From contig NZ_VCGX01000004.1 in NCBI RefSeq assembly GCF_007671655.1, forward strand, positions 1-64,000: a stretch of 64,000 nucleotides of DNA, in the 5' to 3' direction. The position numbers and the translations under genes were made by a program. Below the pieces are notes generated by a model. It was not told the DNA's origin and searched no databases. It was given only the letters and a program-made list of their open reading frames with translations. The stretch comes from Marinobacter piscis. Its GTDB lineage: Bacteria > Pseudomonadota > Gammaproteobacteria > Pseudomonadales > Oleiphilaceae. Positions 37,632 through 47,066 of the stretch are shown here, in pieces. Position 1 is the stretch's first letter. Each line of letters opens with the position of its first letter.

Positions 37632-39110
37632 ATGGTTATGAAAGCCTCATTACAATTAAAGCTGGGCCAGAGCCTGACAATGACGCCCCAGCTGCAACAG
37701 GCAATCAGGCTTCTGCAGCTATCGACACTCGATCTTCAGCAGGAAATCCAGCAGGCACTTGAATCCAACCCGCTGCTGGAAAACCAGGAAGACGAAGAAC
37801 AGGCTGCGGCAACGGAAACCGATTCCGGCCAGCAGGAGCAAAGCGCTTCCGAAGAAGCACCCTATGAGACTCTGCCGGAAAACGCCCCTGACAATATTCC
37901 CGATGATCTGCCCGTCGATACCGCCTGGGATGATATTTACCAGTCCGGCCCTGCCCCGGCGCCCCGCAATGACGACGACAGTGATCACGATTTTGAAACC
38001 CGCAACTCGCCCACTGAAACCCTGCGGGACCATCTGGAGTGGCAGCTGAACCTGACGCCGCTGAGCGAGCGTGACCAGGCTATTGCTCATGCTCTGATGG
38101 ATGCAGTAGACGACCAGGGTTACCTCACCAGCTCTGTGGAAGAGATACACAGCGGCCTGACGGAAACCGACGATGATGACCCGCTGGAGCTGGATGAAGT
38201 AGAGGCCGTGCTGACCCGCCTGCAGTTTTTTGATCCGCCGGGGGTGTTTGCCCGGGACCTGCAGGACTGCCTGCTGATCCAGCTGAATCAATTACCACCG
38301 GAGACACCCTGGCTTGCCCAGGCACGGCTGGTTATAACGCACTATATAAGCCTGCTGGGCAACCGGGATTACGCCCAGCTGCTGCGCCGCAGCCGGCTCC
38401 GGGAAGACCAGCTGCGGGATGTGCTGGCACTGATTACCAGTCTCAACCCGCGCCCGGGGGATATCATTGATCGCACAGAGCCGGATTATGTTATTCCGGA
38501 TGTTATTGTCAGCAAAGACAAAGGTCGCTGGCGGGTTGAACTGAATCCGGACATAGCGCCGCGACTTGGCGTGAATGCCAGCTACGCTTCATTGATAAAG
38601 CGGGGCGACAACAGTGCCGACAATACCTACCTGCGTGACCAGTTGCAGGAGGCTCGGTGGTTTATCAAGAGTTTGCAAAGCCGTAACGAAACCCTGCTGA
38701 AGGTGGCCACCCGCATTGTTGAGTACCAGCAGGATTTTCTGGAACACGGCGAAGAGTCCATGAAGCCGCTGATTCTTTCTGACATTGCGGAACTGGTGGA
38801 AATGCACGAGTCGACGATTTCCCGTGTGACCACGCAAAAGTACATGCATACCCCCAGGGGCGTGTTTGAACTGAAGTATTTTTTCTCCAGTCATGTCAGT
38901 ACCAGCGAAGGCGGAGAGTGCTCATCAACAGCGATCCGGGCTATGATAAGGAAACTGGTGGCGGCAGAAACACCAAAAAAACCATTGAGCGACAGCAAAA
39001 TAGCGACCATGCTTGGAGATGAAGGAATTAAAGTAGCGCGACGGACGGTTGCAAAATACCGCGAGGCCATGCACATTCCGCCCTCAAACGAGCGCAAGCG
39101 CCTGGTCTGA
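37632..39110 (+). CDS. rpoN: RNA polymerase sigma-54 factor RpoN
   Basis: Alternative sigma factor for -24/-12 promoters, needing AAA+ activators such as PilR or NtrC. The 492 residues show region I ([23 protein letters not shown] near 6-28), an acidic region II (about 50-110), the core-binding domain, the helix-turn-helix near 385, and the RpoN box [10 protein letters not shown] near 465. Two ATGs lie two codons apart; the first is used. A -24/-12 promoter for pilA in this window is a likely target. Confidence 0.97.
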   Translation: MVMKASLQLKLGQSLTMTPQLQQAIRLLQLSTLDLQQEIQQALESNPLLENQEDEEQAAATETDSGQQEQSASEEAPYETLPENAPDNIPDDLPVDTAWDDIYQSGPAPAPRNDDDSDHDFETRNSPTETLRDHLEWQLNLTPLSERDQAIAHALMDAVDDQGYLTSSVEEIHSGLTETDDDDPLELDEVEAVLTRLQFFDPPGVFARDLQDCLLIQLNQLPPETPWLAQARLVITHYISLLGNRDYAQLLRRSRLREDQLRDVLALITSLNPRPGDIIDRTEPDYVIPDVIVSKDKGRWRVELNPDIAPRLGVNASYASLIKRGDNSADNTYLRDQLQEARWFIKSLQSRNETLLKVATRIVEYQQDFLEHGEESMKPLILSDIAELVEMHESTISRVTTQKYMHTPRGVFELKYFFSSHVSTSEGGECSSTAIRAMIRKLVAAETPKKPLSDSKIATMLGDEGIKVARRTVAKYREAMHIPPSNERKRLV

Positions 39111-39212
39111 CCCTGATCACAGACCGGTTTGCCGGAAATTCCGCCGGGGCTCTCTGGCCCCGGCACACAGGCCGACGCCAGGCGTCGGCGCAGATGACAA
39201 CAGGAGACGTCT

Positions 39213-39521
39213 ATGCAACTCAACATTTCAGGCCATCACGTAGAACTGACTCCCGCACTGAAAGACTATGTTACTGAAAAGTTTCAGAAGCTTGAGCGGC
39301 ACTTCGACCACATCAGTAACTGCCAGGTAACACTGGGGGTGGACAAGGTTCGCCAGATAGCGGATGCCACGATGCACGTGGTGGGTGGTGAGATTAACGC
39401 AAAGGCGGAAAATGAGGATATGTACGCGGCGATCGACAGCCTCGTGGACAAGCTGGACCGGCAGATCCTCAAGCACAAAGAAAAGAACCTGGACAGGATG
39501 CAGGGAAATATCGCCCGCTAG
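39213..39521 (+). CDS. hpf: ribosome hibernation promoting factor, short form
   Basis: Binds the 30S decoding region and promotes 100S ribosome dimers in stationary phase. The 102-residue product is the short form (RaiA/HPF family), starting MQLNISGHHVELTPALKDYV, with FQKLERHFDHI near 24. GGAG lies 6 nt before the ATG. It sits between rpoN and ptsN, the conserved rpoN-cluster order, and is followed by a strong terminator. Confidence 0.96.
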   Translation: MQLNISGHHVELTPALKDYVTEKFQKLERHFDHISNCQVTLGVDKVRQIADATMHVVGGEINAKAENEDMYAAIDSLVDKLDRQILKHKEKNLDRMQGNIAR

Positions 39522-39553
39522 GCGCCTGTTTTCTCTGCATGTTATCTACTCAG

Positions 39554-39586
39554 GCTGCGACGCGGGTACCGTGTCGCAGCTTTTTT
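39554..39586 (+). terminator. intrinsic terminator after hpf
   Basis: GCTGCGAC (39554-39561) pairs with GTCGCAGC (39573-39580), with CGG/CCG inside, and six T residues follow. It ends 20 bp before ptsN, so ptsN either depends on read-through or has a promoter very close by. Confidence 0.85.
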
Positions 39587-39606
39587 AACAAAAGCGCGGT
39601 CAATTA

Positions 39607-40077
39607 ATGAGCGACACATACCTGACAATCGACAATATTCTTGTGCCGGAGCTGACCCTGTGTAATGTACAGGCCGCCAGTAAAAAACGGGTACTGGAGT
39701 TTATTGCTGAGCAGATTGGGGAACACTATGATGGTGTCAAAGAGGGCCAGATTTTCACTAACCTGATTGCCCGGGAACGCCTGGGCAGCACCGGGATTGG
39801 CCAGGGGATTGCGATTCCCCACTGTCGTCTGGAAGGACTGGACAGGGTTCTTGGCCTGCTGATGACTCTGCAGGAGCCGGTGGAATTTGATGCCATTGAT
39901 AACCAGCCAGTGGACCTGGTGTTTGCTCTGGTTGTACCCAAGGATGCCACCAGTGTGCATCTGGAGCTCCTGAGTCAGCTGGCTGAAAAGTTCAACGAGC
40001 GCAGTTTTTGTGACAGTCTCCGGCACAGCGAAGATGCAGCAACGCTTTATGAGCGTATGACCGCCTCCAGCGGCTGA
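39607..40077 (+). CDS. ptsN: nitrogen PTS EIIA component PtsN
   Basis: Regulatory phosphocarrier of the nitrogen PTS, receiving phosphate from NPr. The 156 residues form a PTS EIIA type-2 domain. The phosphorylated His is in GIAIPHCRLEGL near 72. Length is typical. It follows the hpf terminator and precedes rapZ by 38 bp. Established targets of this family include potassium transport and, in E. coli, KdpD and TrkA; targets here are unknown. Confidence 0.96.
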   Translation: MSDTYLTIDNILVPELTLCNVQAASKKRVLEFIAEQIGEHYDGVKEGQIFTNLIARERLGSTGIGQGIAIPHCRLEGLDRVLGLLMTLQEPVEFDAIDNQPVDLVFALVVPKDATSVHLELLSQLAEKFNERSFCDSLRHSEDAATLYERMTASSG

Positions 40078-40115
40078 TCGTCACCCTTAATCACTCTGGC
40101 AACAGGTTTTTCATC

Positions 40116-41003
40116 ATGAAACTGATCATCGTCAGCGGCCGCTCAGGCTCCGGCAAAAGTACCGCCCTGCACGTACTGGAAGACCTGGGTTACTATTGCA
40201 TTGATAACCTGCCCATCGGGTTGCTGTTCCCCCTGACCCGGGAAGCGGCCGCCAAACAGAACGCACCCGGCAGACTCGACAAAATGGCCGTCAGCATTGA
40301 TGCCCGCAACCTGTCGGATGAGCTGGCCAATTTTGAAGAGATTTACCGCAAGCTCCACGCAGACAACATTCAGGTGGAGATTATTTACCTGGACGCGGAT
40401 GAGCAGTCCCTGCTTCAGCGCTTTCACGCCACCCGGCGCAAGCACCCGCTGAGCGACGACCAGACCTCGCTGAGGGAAGCCATAAGCAGCGAGAAAACCC
40501 TTCTGGAACCCCTCTCCAGGCTGTCAGACCTGTATATCAACACCAAGGGTCTGTCGATGTACGAGCTGCGGGATATGGTCAAGCAACGGGTCGCCGGCCG
40601 GAAGGATCAGGAACTGGCGCTGCTGTTCCAGTCGTTCGGTTTCAAGCACGGCGTGCCCCTGGATTCTGACTTTGTGTTTGATGTGCGCTGCCTGCCCAAT
40701 CCCTACTGGGACACCCGGCTACGCAAGTTTACCGGTACCGACCAGCCGGTGATTGAGTTTCTTGAGAACGAACCTGCAAGCCGGAAAATGATCAGCGACC
40801 TGACCGGCTTTCTGGAAACCTGGATTCCTTCCTTTGCTGACAGCAACCGCAGCTATATGACGATTTCCATCGGCTGCACCGGCGGCCAGCATCGCTCGGT
40901 TTATATCTGTGAACAGCTGGGGCGGCATTTTCGCGAACACCGCACCAATGTACAGGTAAGGCACACAGAGCTGCCCCACCTGCAGGCACGGAAAGAGGTC
41001 TGA
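40116..41003 (+). CDS. rapZ: RNase adapter protein RapZ
   Basis: P-loop protein which in E. coli recruits RNase E to the sRNA GlmZ and so controls glucosamine-6-phosphate synthesis. The 295 residues contain Walker A GRSGSGKSTALHVLEDLGYYCIDN near 8-31 (family start), and the C-terminal segment SIGCTGGQHRSVYI near 250. Slightly longer than E. coli RapZ. It sits between ptsN and ptsO as usual. Confidence 0.95.
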   Translation: MKLIIVSGRSGSGKSTALHVLEDLGYYCIDNLPIGLLFPLTREAAAKQNAPGRLDKMAVSIDARNLSDELANFEEIYRKLHADNIQVEIIYLDADEQSLLQRFHATRRKHPLSDDQTSLREAISSEKTLLEPLSRLSDLYINTKGLSMYELRDMVKQRVAGRKDQELALLFQSFGFKHGVPLDSDFVFDVRCLPNPYWDTRLRKFTGTDQPVIEFLENEPASRKMISDLTGFLETWIPSFADSNRSYMTISIGCTGGQHRSVYICEQLGRHFREHRTNVQVRHTELPHLQARKEV

Positions 41004-41009
41004 CCCACT

Positions 41010-41279
41010 GTGATCTGTCAGCCCATTGTTATTATCAACAAGCTTGGCCTTCACGCCCGGGCCACTGCAAAACTGGTGGCGACGGCTTCCGGGTTCGAGA
41101 GCTCGATTACACTGCGCAATAACGGCCGCGAAGCCAACGCCAAAAACATCATGCAAGTGATGATGCTTGCGGCCAGCCAGGGCACTCACATGAAGCTGGT
41201 GGCAGACGGACCGGATGAAGAGCAGGCTGTGGATGCTCTGGCAGAGCTGATTAACGATTACTTTGGTGAAGGCGAATAA
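41010..41279 (+). CDS. ptsO: nitrogen PTS phosphocarrier NPr (HPr family)
   Basis: Carries phosphate from EI-Ntr to PtsN. The 89 residues contain the active His in LGLHARATAKLV near 15 and the second HPr signature NAKNIMQVMMLAASQG near 46. The start codon is GTG at 41010, 6 nt after the rapZ stop, with GAGG upstream inside rapZ. No in-frame ATG would preserve the N-terminal strand. Confidence 0.95.
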   Translation: MICQPIVIINKLGLHARATAKLVATASGFESSITLRNNGREANAKNIMQVMMLAASQGTHMKLVADGPDEEQAVDALAELINDYFGEGE

Positions 41280-41300
41280 GCCAGCCACCCCAGGAGACTC

Positions 41301-42662
41301 ATGTCTGACATTCCGGAAAACAGCCAGGCGCGCCAGCGCTTACGGTTACTGAATGAAGCCCTGGACACTGGCGCCCTGAAGCAGGTTGCCCGGATTCTTA
41401 ACAGCGGCCTGAGCCCCAGTGACATTGCCCACCTGCTTGAATCGTCGCCGCCACGCCAGCGTGCCCTGCTCTGGAATCTGGTGGACAAGGAGCTGGAAGG
41501 CGATGTTCTTCAGTATCTGAATGAAGATATCCAGAGCGAATACCTGAGCCGCCTGAACGCCCGGGAACTGGCGTATATTCTGGAAGACCTGGAGTCGGAC
41601 GATCTCGCCGACCTGTTGCAGCAGTTGCCGGAGAAGGTGATTGCGGAAGTGCTCGAAACCATGGACGAGCAGGACCGGCAGCGGGTTGAAAAGGTGCTGG
41701 CCTACCCCGAAGACACGGCCGGCGGGCTGATGAACACGGACACTATTACCGTGCGCCCGGACATCAGCATAGACGTTGTCCTGCGCTACCTGCGCCAGCA
41801 CCGGGCACTGCCCCCCATGACCGACAGTCTGATTGTGGTCAACCGTCGGGATGAGTTTATCGGCATGCTGCCGATCACCAAAATGCTGGTGTCCAACTCT
41901 ACGGCTACAGTCCGGGAAGTCATGGATACAGACGTTGAGCCGATTCCGGTCACGCTTGCGGATACCCGGGTGGCCACCCTGTTTGCCCGCTATGATCTGA
42001 TTTCCGCACCCGTGGTCAGTGAGGACGGGCACCTGCTCGGCCGTATCACCATTGATGACGTGGTGGATGTTATCCGGGAGGATGCCGACCAGTCGCTGAT
42101 GAGTATGGCGGGCCTTGATAACGATGAAGACACCTTCGCCTCTGTGTGGATCACGACCCGGCGCCGGGCCGTGTGGCTGGGGGTCAACCTGCTTACCGCG
42201 TTCACTGCCTCGGCGGTGATTGGCCTGTTTGAGGACACCATTGCCAAAGTAGTGGCCCTGGCTGTGCTCATGCCGATTGTGGCAAGCATGGGTGGTATTG
42301 CCGGCAGTCAGACCCTGACACTGGTTATCCGCGGCATGGCCATCGGGCAGATCAGCGGCGCCAATGTGCGCTGGCTGCTGAACCGGGAGTTTTTTTCCGG
42401 TATCCTGAACGGCGTGCTCTGGGCTGCCGTTGTTGCACTGGCGGCTATGGCCTGGTTTCAGGATGTACTTATAGGCGCAATTATCGCCGCTGCCCTGGTG
42501 ATCAATCTGGTGGTAGCTGCCCTGGTGGGCACGGTGCTGCCGCTTTTCCTGAAATCCCGTAACATTGACCCGGCGCTGGCGGGCAGCGTAATACTGACCA
42601 CCGTGACGGACGTGGTGGGCTTTATGTCGTTCCTTGGCCTTGCCACGCTTTTCTACGCCTGA
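41301..42662 (+). CDS. mgtE: magnesium transporter MgtE
   Basis: Magnesium channel/transporter of the inner membrane. The 453 residues have an MgtE N-domain of short helical repeats (about 20-130; YLSRLNARELAYILEDLESDDLADLLQQLPE), two CBS domains (about 140-260) with GGLMNTD near 140, and five transmembrane helices (about 285-453) with PIVASMGGIAGSQTLTLVIRG near 330-350 in the pore region. GGAG precedes the ATG. It follows ptsO by 21 bp. Confidence 0.95.
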   Translation: MSDIPENSQARQRLRLLNEALDTGALKQVARILNSGLSPSDIAHLLESSPPRQRALLWNLVDKELEGDVLQYLNEDIQSEYLSRLNARELAYILEDLESDDLADLLQQLPEKVIAEVLETMDEQDRQRVEKVLAYPEDTAGGLMNTDTITVRPDISIDVVLRYLRQHRALPPMTDSLIVVNRRDEFIGMLPITKMLVSNSTATVREVMDTDVEPIPVTLADTRVATLFARYDLISAPVVSEDGHLLGRITIDDVVDVIREDADQSLMSMAGLDNDEDTFASVWITTRRRAVWLGVNLLTAFTASAVIGLFEDTIAKVVALAVLMPIVASMGGIAGSQTLTLVIRGMAIGQISGANVRWLLNREFFSGILNGVLWAAVVALAAMAWFQDVLIGAIIAAALVINLVVAALVGTVLPLFLKSRNIDPALAGSVILTTVTDVVGFMSFLGLATLFYA

Positions 42663-42685
42663 TCCGGCAACTATGGATACCTACC

Positions 42686-43210
42686 ATGATTGATCAGCAA
42701 CACGACGATACCCCTGAATACTCCGGCCCGAGCAAGTCACAGCTCAAGCGGGAAATGCATGCACTCCAGGAACTGGGCAAGCGCATGCTGGATCTGAGTA
42801 ACGATCAGCTGAGCACGCTTCCCATCAGCGATACCCTGCGACATGCGATTGAGGAATCCCGCCGGATACGGCAGAACGAAGCCAGGCGGCGGCACCTGCA
42901 GTATATCGGCAAGATTATTCGTCAGGAGGACGACCCGGACGCAGTGCAGCGGGCGATTGATGCCTTTGATTCCGGCAGTGAAGAACACACCCGGCGCCAC
43001 CATCTGGCCGAGCGCTGGCGCGACCGGATGATCGCCGAAGGCGATTCGGCGGCAGGGGAGTTTCTCGGCTACTGCCCGAGTGCAGATATGCAGCACTTGC
43101 GTAATCTGGTGCGCAACGCCCGCAAGGATGCTGAGAAGCAGAAGAATACCGGCCAGGCCCGCAAACTGTTCCGTTACCTGCGTGAGTGCGTGGACGAAGC
43201 CGAGTCCTGA
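42686..43210 (+). CDS. darP: ribosome-associated protein DarP (YjgA, DUF615)
   Basis: In E. coli this protein associates with late 50S assembly intermediates. The 174 residues are highly charged and helical, with SKSQLKREMHALQELGKRML near 16 and LRHAIEESRRIRQNEARRRHLQYIGKIIR near 51, both family hallmarks. It ends 22 bp from the convergent yhdP stop, with no room for a clear terminator between them. Confidence 0.93.
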   Translation: MIDQQHDDTPEYSGPSKSQLKREMHALQELGKRMLDLSNDQLSTLPISDTLRHAIEESRRIRQNEARRRHLQYIGKIIRQEDDPDAVQRAIDAFDSGSEEHTRRHHLAERWRDRMIAEGDSAAGEFLGYCPSADMQHLRNLVRNARKDAEKQKNTGQARKLFRYLRECVDEAES

Positions 43211-43232
43211 CCGGCTCTCCCCTGCCCCCCCC

Positions 43233-46200
43233 TCAGTCGCCTGTATCAAACACCCCTTTCAGATCCACTTTGGGGTCTGCCCAGGTGCCGGTGACATTGT
43301 AGGTGGCGCTGGTGAGCTTGCTGAGCGGGTCACCCAGTACCTTGTCGAGCACAAACAGGGCGCCGCCAATGGGCGCTCCTGCCCCCATCAGCAGTGCCGC
43401 CAGCGGCAGATTCTGGGTGAGGGGCAGCACCACCACCAGGCGCATATCCAGATCTTCCCGGGCCAGACTGGTCTGACCACTGAGCTTGAACGCACCGGAG
43501 GGTCCGACAACCTGTAGCTCCGGGTCCAGGGTAAGCAATCCGTCTTCCAGGTTCGCCTTGCCAGAGATAGCATCGAAGGCCACGCCCCGCTCATAGAGGT
43601 CGGAAAAGTCCAGCTTCAGCCTGCGCCAGAGCGTATCCGCGTTCAGCAGGTTGAAGACCCGGAACAGCTGGGCGCTGTTGTTGCTTTTCAGGATAACGCC
43701 GTCGTCCAGCCGGACACTGACAGAGCCGCTCAGGTCATTCAGGGCAAACTCATCCGGCCGCCCCGGCCAGTCCAGATCCAGCTCAACGTGACTTTGCTTG
43801 TTGGACAGAGGAATCTCGGTGCCGAAAAGGCCGTCCAGGTCTGAGAGGCCACCCCCGGAGAGTGTACCGGAGAACTGGCTGGTCTCACGATTATTGACCA
43901 CACTCCAGGTCATGTCGCCAAGCAGGGTCAGTGAATCGACCCGCCCCTGAATATCGGTCACATTCAGCTGCTGATGCTGCGGGCGCAGCCGGAAGGACCA
44001 GCGCCCGAGGTTGTCACCGTTAAGCAGAAGTTCCGATATGGATACGTCCACATCCGGCCAGTTCACCATATCCAGCGCCCGGAACGCATCCAGCTGCTGT
44101 TCGATCGTCAGCAGTTCCGGTGTGTCTTCGGCCGGGTCACTGCTGCGCAGCAACCGCAAGACTTCAAAATCAGCCGTTATGGTGCCGTTATCATCGGGAA
44201 TCATGACCCGGCCGGCAGCACGTTCGGACTGAGTCCGGATCACCCAGCGGTCGCCCAGATCCAGTGCCTCCAGATGCAGGTTTTGCAGGGTCTGCTGCCC
44301 CAGATGCAGCTCACTGAAGGTGAGCTCGGCGCCCGAGGGCTTAAACTGCAGATCAAAGATGGCGCGATCGTCCCAGCGGCCGGCAATGCCCAGCCCCGCT
44401 TCGGCTTCCGGGTCGACCCGGGCAACCAGAGGCGCTGACTCCGCCGCTTTTTTAGAAAACGGGCCTGGCCAGTCAATGCTCAGCCCTTCCAGCCCGGACC
44501 TGACGGTGAGCCGGGGTTTGCTGTCTGCCGGAACGTCCAGCACCGCCGAATAATCAATACGACCCTCAAGTCCGTACAGACTGTCGTCGCTGCTGGCAGA
44601 GCTGTCTGCGCCGGCACCTGCCAGCCCGCTCTGGCGAAGTGCACGCGGTACCGACAGCGAGCCGGTCTGGCGGAGGGTCAGCAGGTCTGCCCCGTCTGCT
44701 CCTTCCGAAACCTGGCTGAAGCTCACTTCAACCGGCTCTTGCAGAAACCTCGCCTGCAGGGGGCCGCCGCTGAATCCGTTTTCGGTATGGTAGGTCTGGG
44801 ATCCGTTAATACCCTCCCAGCGCAGGTCTGTCTCCGGGTAGCCGAGCACGCCGTTTTCCGTGGCGACGCTCGCCTGCACCACAACCTCGTCGCTGGTATT
44901 CAGGGGCAGGTCGATATCCAGATCCAGTGTGTAATCACCGCCGTAATCCAGGGCCGCAACCCGGGGCCCGGCCATACTGCCCAGGGGGCTGTTGGCCATC
45001 CACCAGCCAATGGCACTGCCGGGCACGGGCGCGGATACGTCTACCTCAACAAGTGCGCCCTCATTCCCGGGTGTCACGGTCACCGTGCCCGGGTCCAGTG
45101 TCAGACCGCCGGTTTCACCGGATTCCAGAGACACCTGAGTATCGCCATTCTGGATGGCCACCCGGCCACGGGCGTTGGTGACCTCGGGCCATTCCGGATC
45201 GTAACGGACGGTGCCATTGCTGAACTCATACCACATGGACGAAACAAACGAGCCGGACGGTGCGTCCCGGCCAATCTGGCCATGGCCATAATAAACACCG
45301 GCCGGTACCTCTCCGTCTGTGACTGCGGTTGTCAGCCAGTCGTACAGCCCGGCATCCACCACCTTCCCGGGCACAAAATCCGCAATCATGGAGGCGCTGC
45401 CGTTTTCTACACCCACCCGCAGGCTGAGATTGTCTTCCCCCTCCTGCTCCAGTCGCAGATCAAACGCCCCGTTCAGACGGGTGTCGTCGCCATAGCGCAG
45501 GCGTATATCGTCGGCGTAGACGCGGGTCACCGGGCCGTTCAGCTGCCAGGCAACCCGGGCCGATAACTCCGGAAGCGTCCACTCGCTACTGAACAGTTCC
45601 GGGAAAGCCAGTGTGACCGGTTCCTCGCCGGCACTGGCCTGAACATAGCCGGCGTTCTGGTCCGTGTAGATAAAACCGTTGACGCTGCTGGCCGCAGGAG
45701 CGCCATTGTAGGCTGCTGCGCCGACATTACGCAGGTGTGCGGAAAACTCGAAACTGCGGTCGCCACGGCCAGGTACCTGCACGTTCACATCGTCCAGAAA
45801 CCCGACCGGGCGATAGTTTTCCAGGGCATCGCCGGCCGCCGGCGGCAGCAGCCCCAGACGACTGACCAGCTGTCGCAGTGGTCGCAGAGAGACGGCATCG
45901 GCACTGACAGACACCCGCTCCGGCCCGGGCAGGAGCTTCAGGTTGAAGGCGGGCATCCGCTGGCCGTTCCAGTTCCAGGTAAGGTCGTTGAGGTGCCACT
46001 CACCAATGGTTGCTGGCTGATCGCCCTGTGTCTCTTCCTCCATGACCGCCCGGTGACGACGCCAGCCAAACCTGGCGCGGATGTCTTCCAGCGGCGCCAG
46101 TGATTCGCTCTCAACGCCCAGTTGCAGATAAGGTGTGGTCACTGTGCCGCTGACCTGCTGCATAATCCCGTCACGGAAGGTAAGCCAGGCTTCGCCGCCC

Positions 46201-47027
46201 AGATCAAACCCCTGTACGCGGACATCCCGCCACTGGTACTCATCGATCAGGCCATCGAAGAGGCGCCCGGAATCCACATCCAGGTACGCCTGGCCACTGA
46301 ACTCACCCCGGAAGATGTGTTTTCCCACCAGGGCAAAGCTGGCAAGCTGGCGGGTGGTGCCGGACTCCATGGCGCGGCCGGAGGCCCGGAGCAGGCCTTG
46401 ATGGTAAAGCAGGTCAAGCTGAGGAATTTCGAGGTGGCGCAGATGCCCCTCATTGTCCCGCAGCCCCAGATTGATGCGGGTGACTTTTATATAGGGTTCT
46501 GACAGCCACTTGCCGGCAACCTCCAGCCAGTACCGGAAGCGGTTGCTGACCGGTTCCGGGAATTCGGCGCCGCGGATGCCCAGTTCACCGCTGTTTTCCT
46601 GGTTCAGGGTCAGGTCCAGCCCGTCGGCCTGAAAGTCTTCGAACACAAGCCGCAAGCGCAACAAGGAGGCCAGCGCATCCAGGCGAATGGTGAGGTGCTG
46701 CAGGTTCAGTATCTGCACCCCTGAATCAGAGTTGGTGATCTCTATGTTCTCAGCGGTAAAGGAAGGGTCCAGCCAGTACCAGCGCGAGGACAGACGGCCG
46801 ATGCGGACGTCATGGCCCAGGCGCTCGGACAATTCGCTGGCCAGGTCGTCCCGGAAGGCATCCACGTTCTGGGTCAGCTGCCGGCCGATGCCGGCGTACA
46901 GAGCCAGCAGTACCAGGATGACCAGCAGCAGCCACCATATACCACTGGTCAGCCGTGCCAGCACCCGCACAGGCCGGCTTTCCGGCCTGTTCTCAGGCAG
47001 TGGTGGCAGGCGTTCGGAGGCGGACAT
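43233..47027 (-). CDS. yhdP: AsmA/TamB-type lipid transport protein YhdP
   Basis: Very large inner-membrane-anchored periplasmic protein of the AsmA-like group. In E. coli YhdP acts with TamB and YdbH in moving phospholipid to the outer membrane (established). The 1264 residues have one N-terminal transmembrane helix (about 30-52) and a long beta-rich groove domain ending with the DUF3971/AsmA-like C-terminal region (VRLDDGVILKSNNSAQLFRVFNLLN near 1110). Length agrees with the family. It is the last gene of mreBCD-maf-rng-yhdP, 39 bp after rng. Confidence 0.92.
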   Translation of the reverse strand: MSASERLPPLPENRPESRPVRVLARLTSGIWWLLLVILVLLALYAGIGRQLTQNVDAFRDDLASELSERLGHDVRIGRLSSRWYWLDPSFTAENIEITNSDSGVQILNLQHLTIRLDALASLLRLRLVFEDFQADGLDLTLNQENSGELGIRGAEFPEPVSNRFRYWLEVAGKWLSEPYIKVTRINLGLRDNEGHLRHLEIPQLDLLYHQGLLRASGRAMESGTTRQLASFALVGKHIFRGEFSGQAYLDVDSGRLFDGLIDEYQWRDVRVQGFDLGGEAWLTFRDGIMQQVSGTVTTPYLQLGVESESLAPLEDIRARFGWRRHRAVMEEETQGDQPATIGEWHLNDLTWNWNGQRMPAFNLKLLPGPERVSVSADAVSLRPLRQLVSRLGLLPPAAGDALENYRPVGFLDDVNVQVPGRGDRSFEFSAHLRNVGAAAYNGAPAASSVNGFIYTDQNAGYVQASAGEEPVTLAFPELFSSEWTLPELSARVAWQLNGPVTRVYADDIRLRYGDDTRLNGAFDLRLEQEGEDNLSLRVGVENGSASMIADFVPGKVVDAGLYDWLTTAVTDGEVPAGVYYGHGQIGRDAPSGSFVSSMWYEFSNGTVRYDPEWPEVTNARGRVAIQNGDTQVSLESGETGGLTLDPGTVTVTPGNEGALVEVDVSAPVPGSAIGWWMANSPLGSMAGPRVAALDYGGDYTLDLDIDLPLNTSDEVVVQASVATENGVLGYPETDLRWEGINGSQTYHTENGFSGGPLQARFLQEPVEVSFSQVSEGADGADLLTLRQTGSLSVPRALRQSGLAGAGADSSASSDDSLYGLEGRIDYSAVLDVPADSKPRLTVRSGLEGLSIDWPGPFSKKAAESAPLVARVDPEAEAGLGIAGRWDDRAIFDLQFKPSGAELTFSELHLGQQTLQNLHLEALDLGDRWVIRTQSERAAGRVMIPDDNGTITADFEVLRLLRSSDPAEDTPELLTIEQQLDAFRALDMVNWPDVDVSISELLLNGDNLGRWSFRLRPQHQQLNVTDIQGRVDSLTLLGDMTWSVVNNRETSQFSGTLSGGGLSDLDGLFGTEIPLSNKQSHVELDLDWPGRPDEFALNDLSGSVSVRLDDGVILKSNNSAQLFRVFNLLNADTLWRRLKLDFSDLYERGVAFDAISGKANLEDGLLTLDPELQVVGPSGAFKLSGQTSLAREDLDMRLVVVLPLTQNLPLAALLMGAGAPIGGALFVLDKVLGDPLSKLTSATYNVTGTWADPKVDLKGVFDTGD

Positions 47028-47066
47028 CCGGCGGGTTACTCCCTGTGCCGGCTGCGGGTTCCGGGA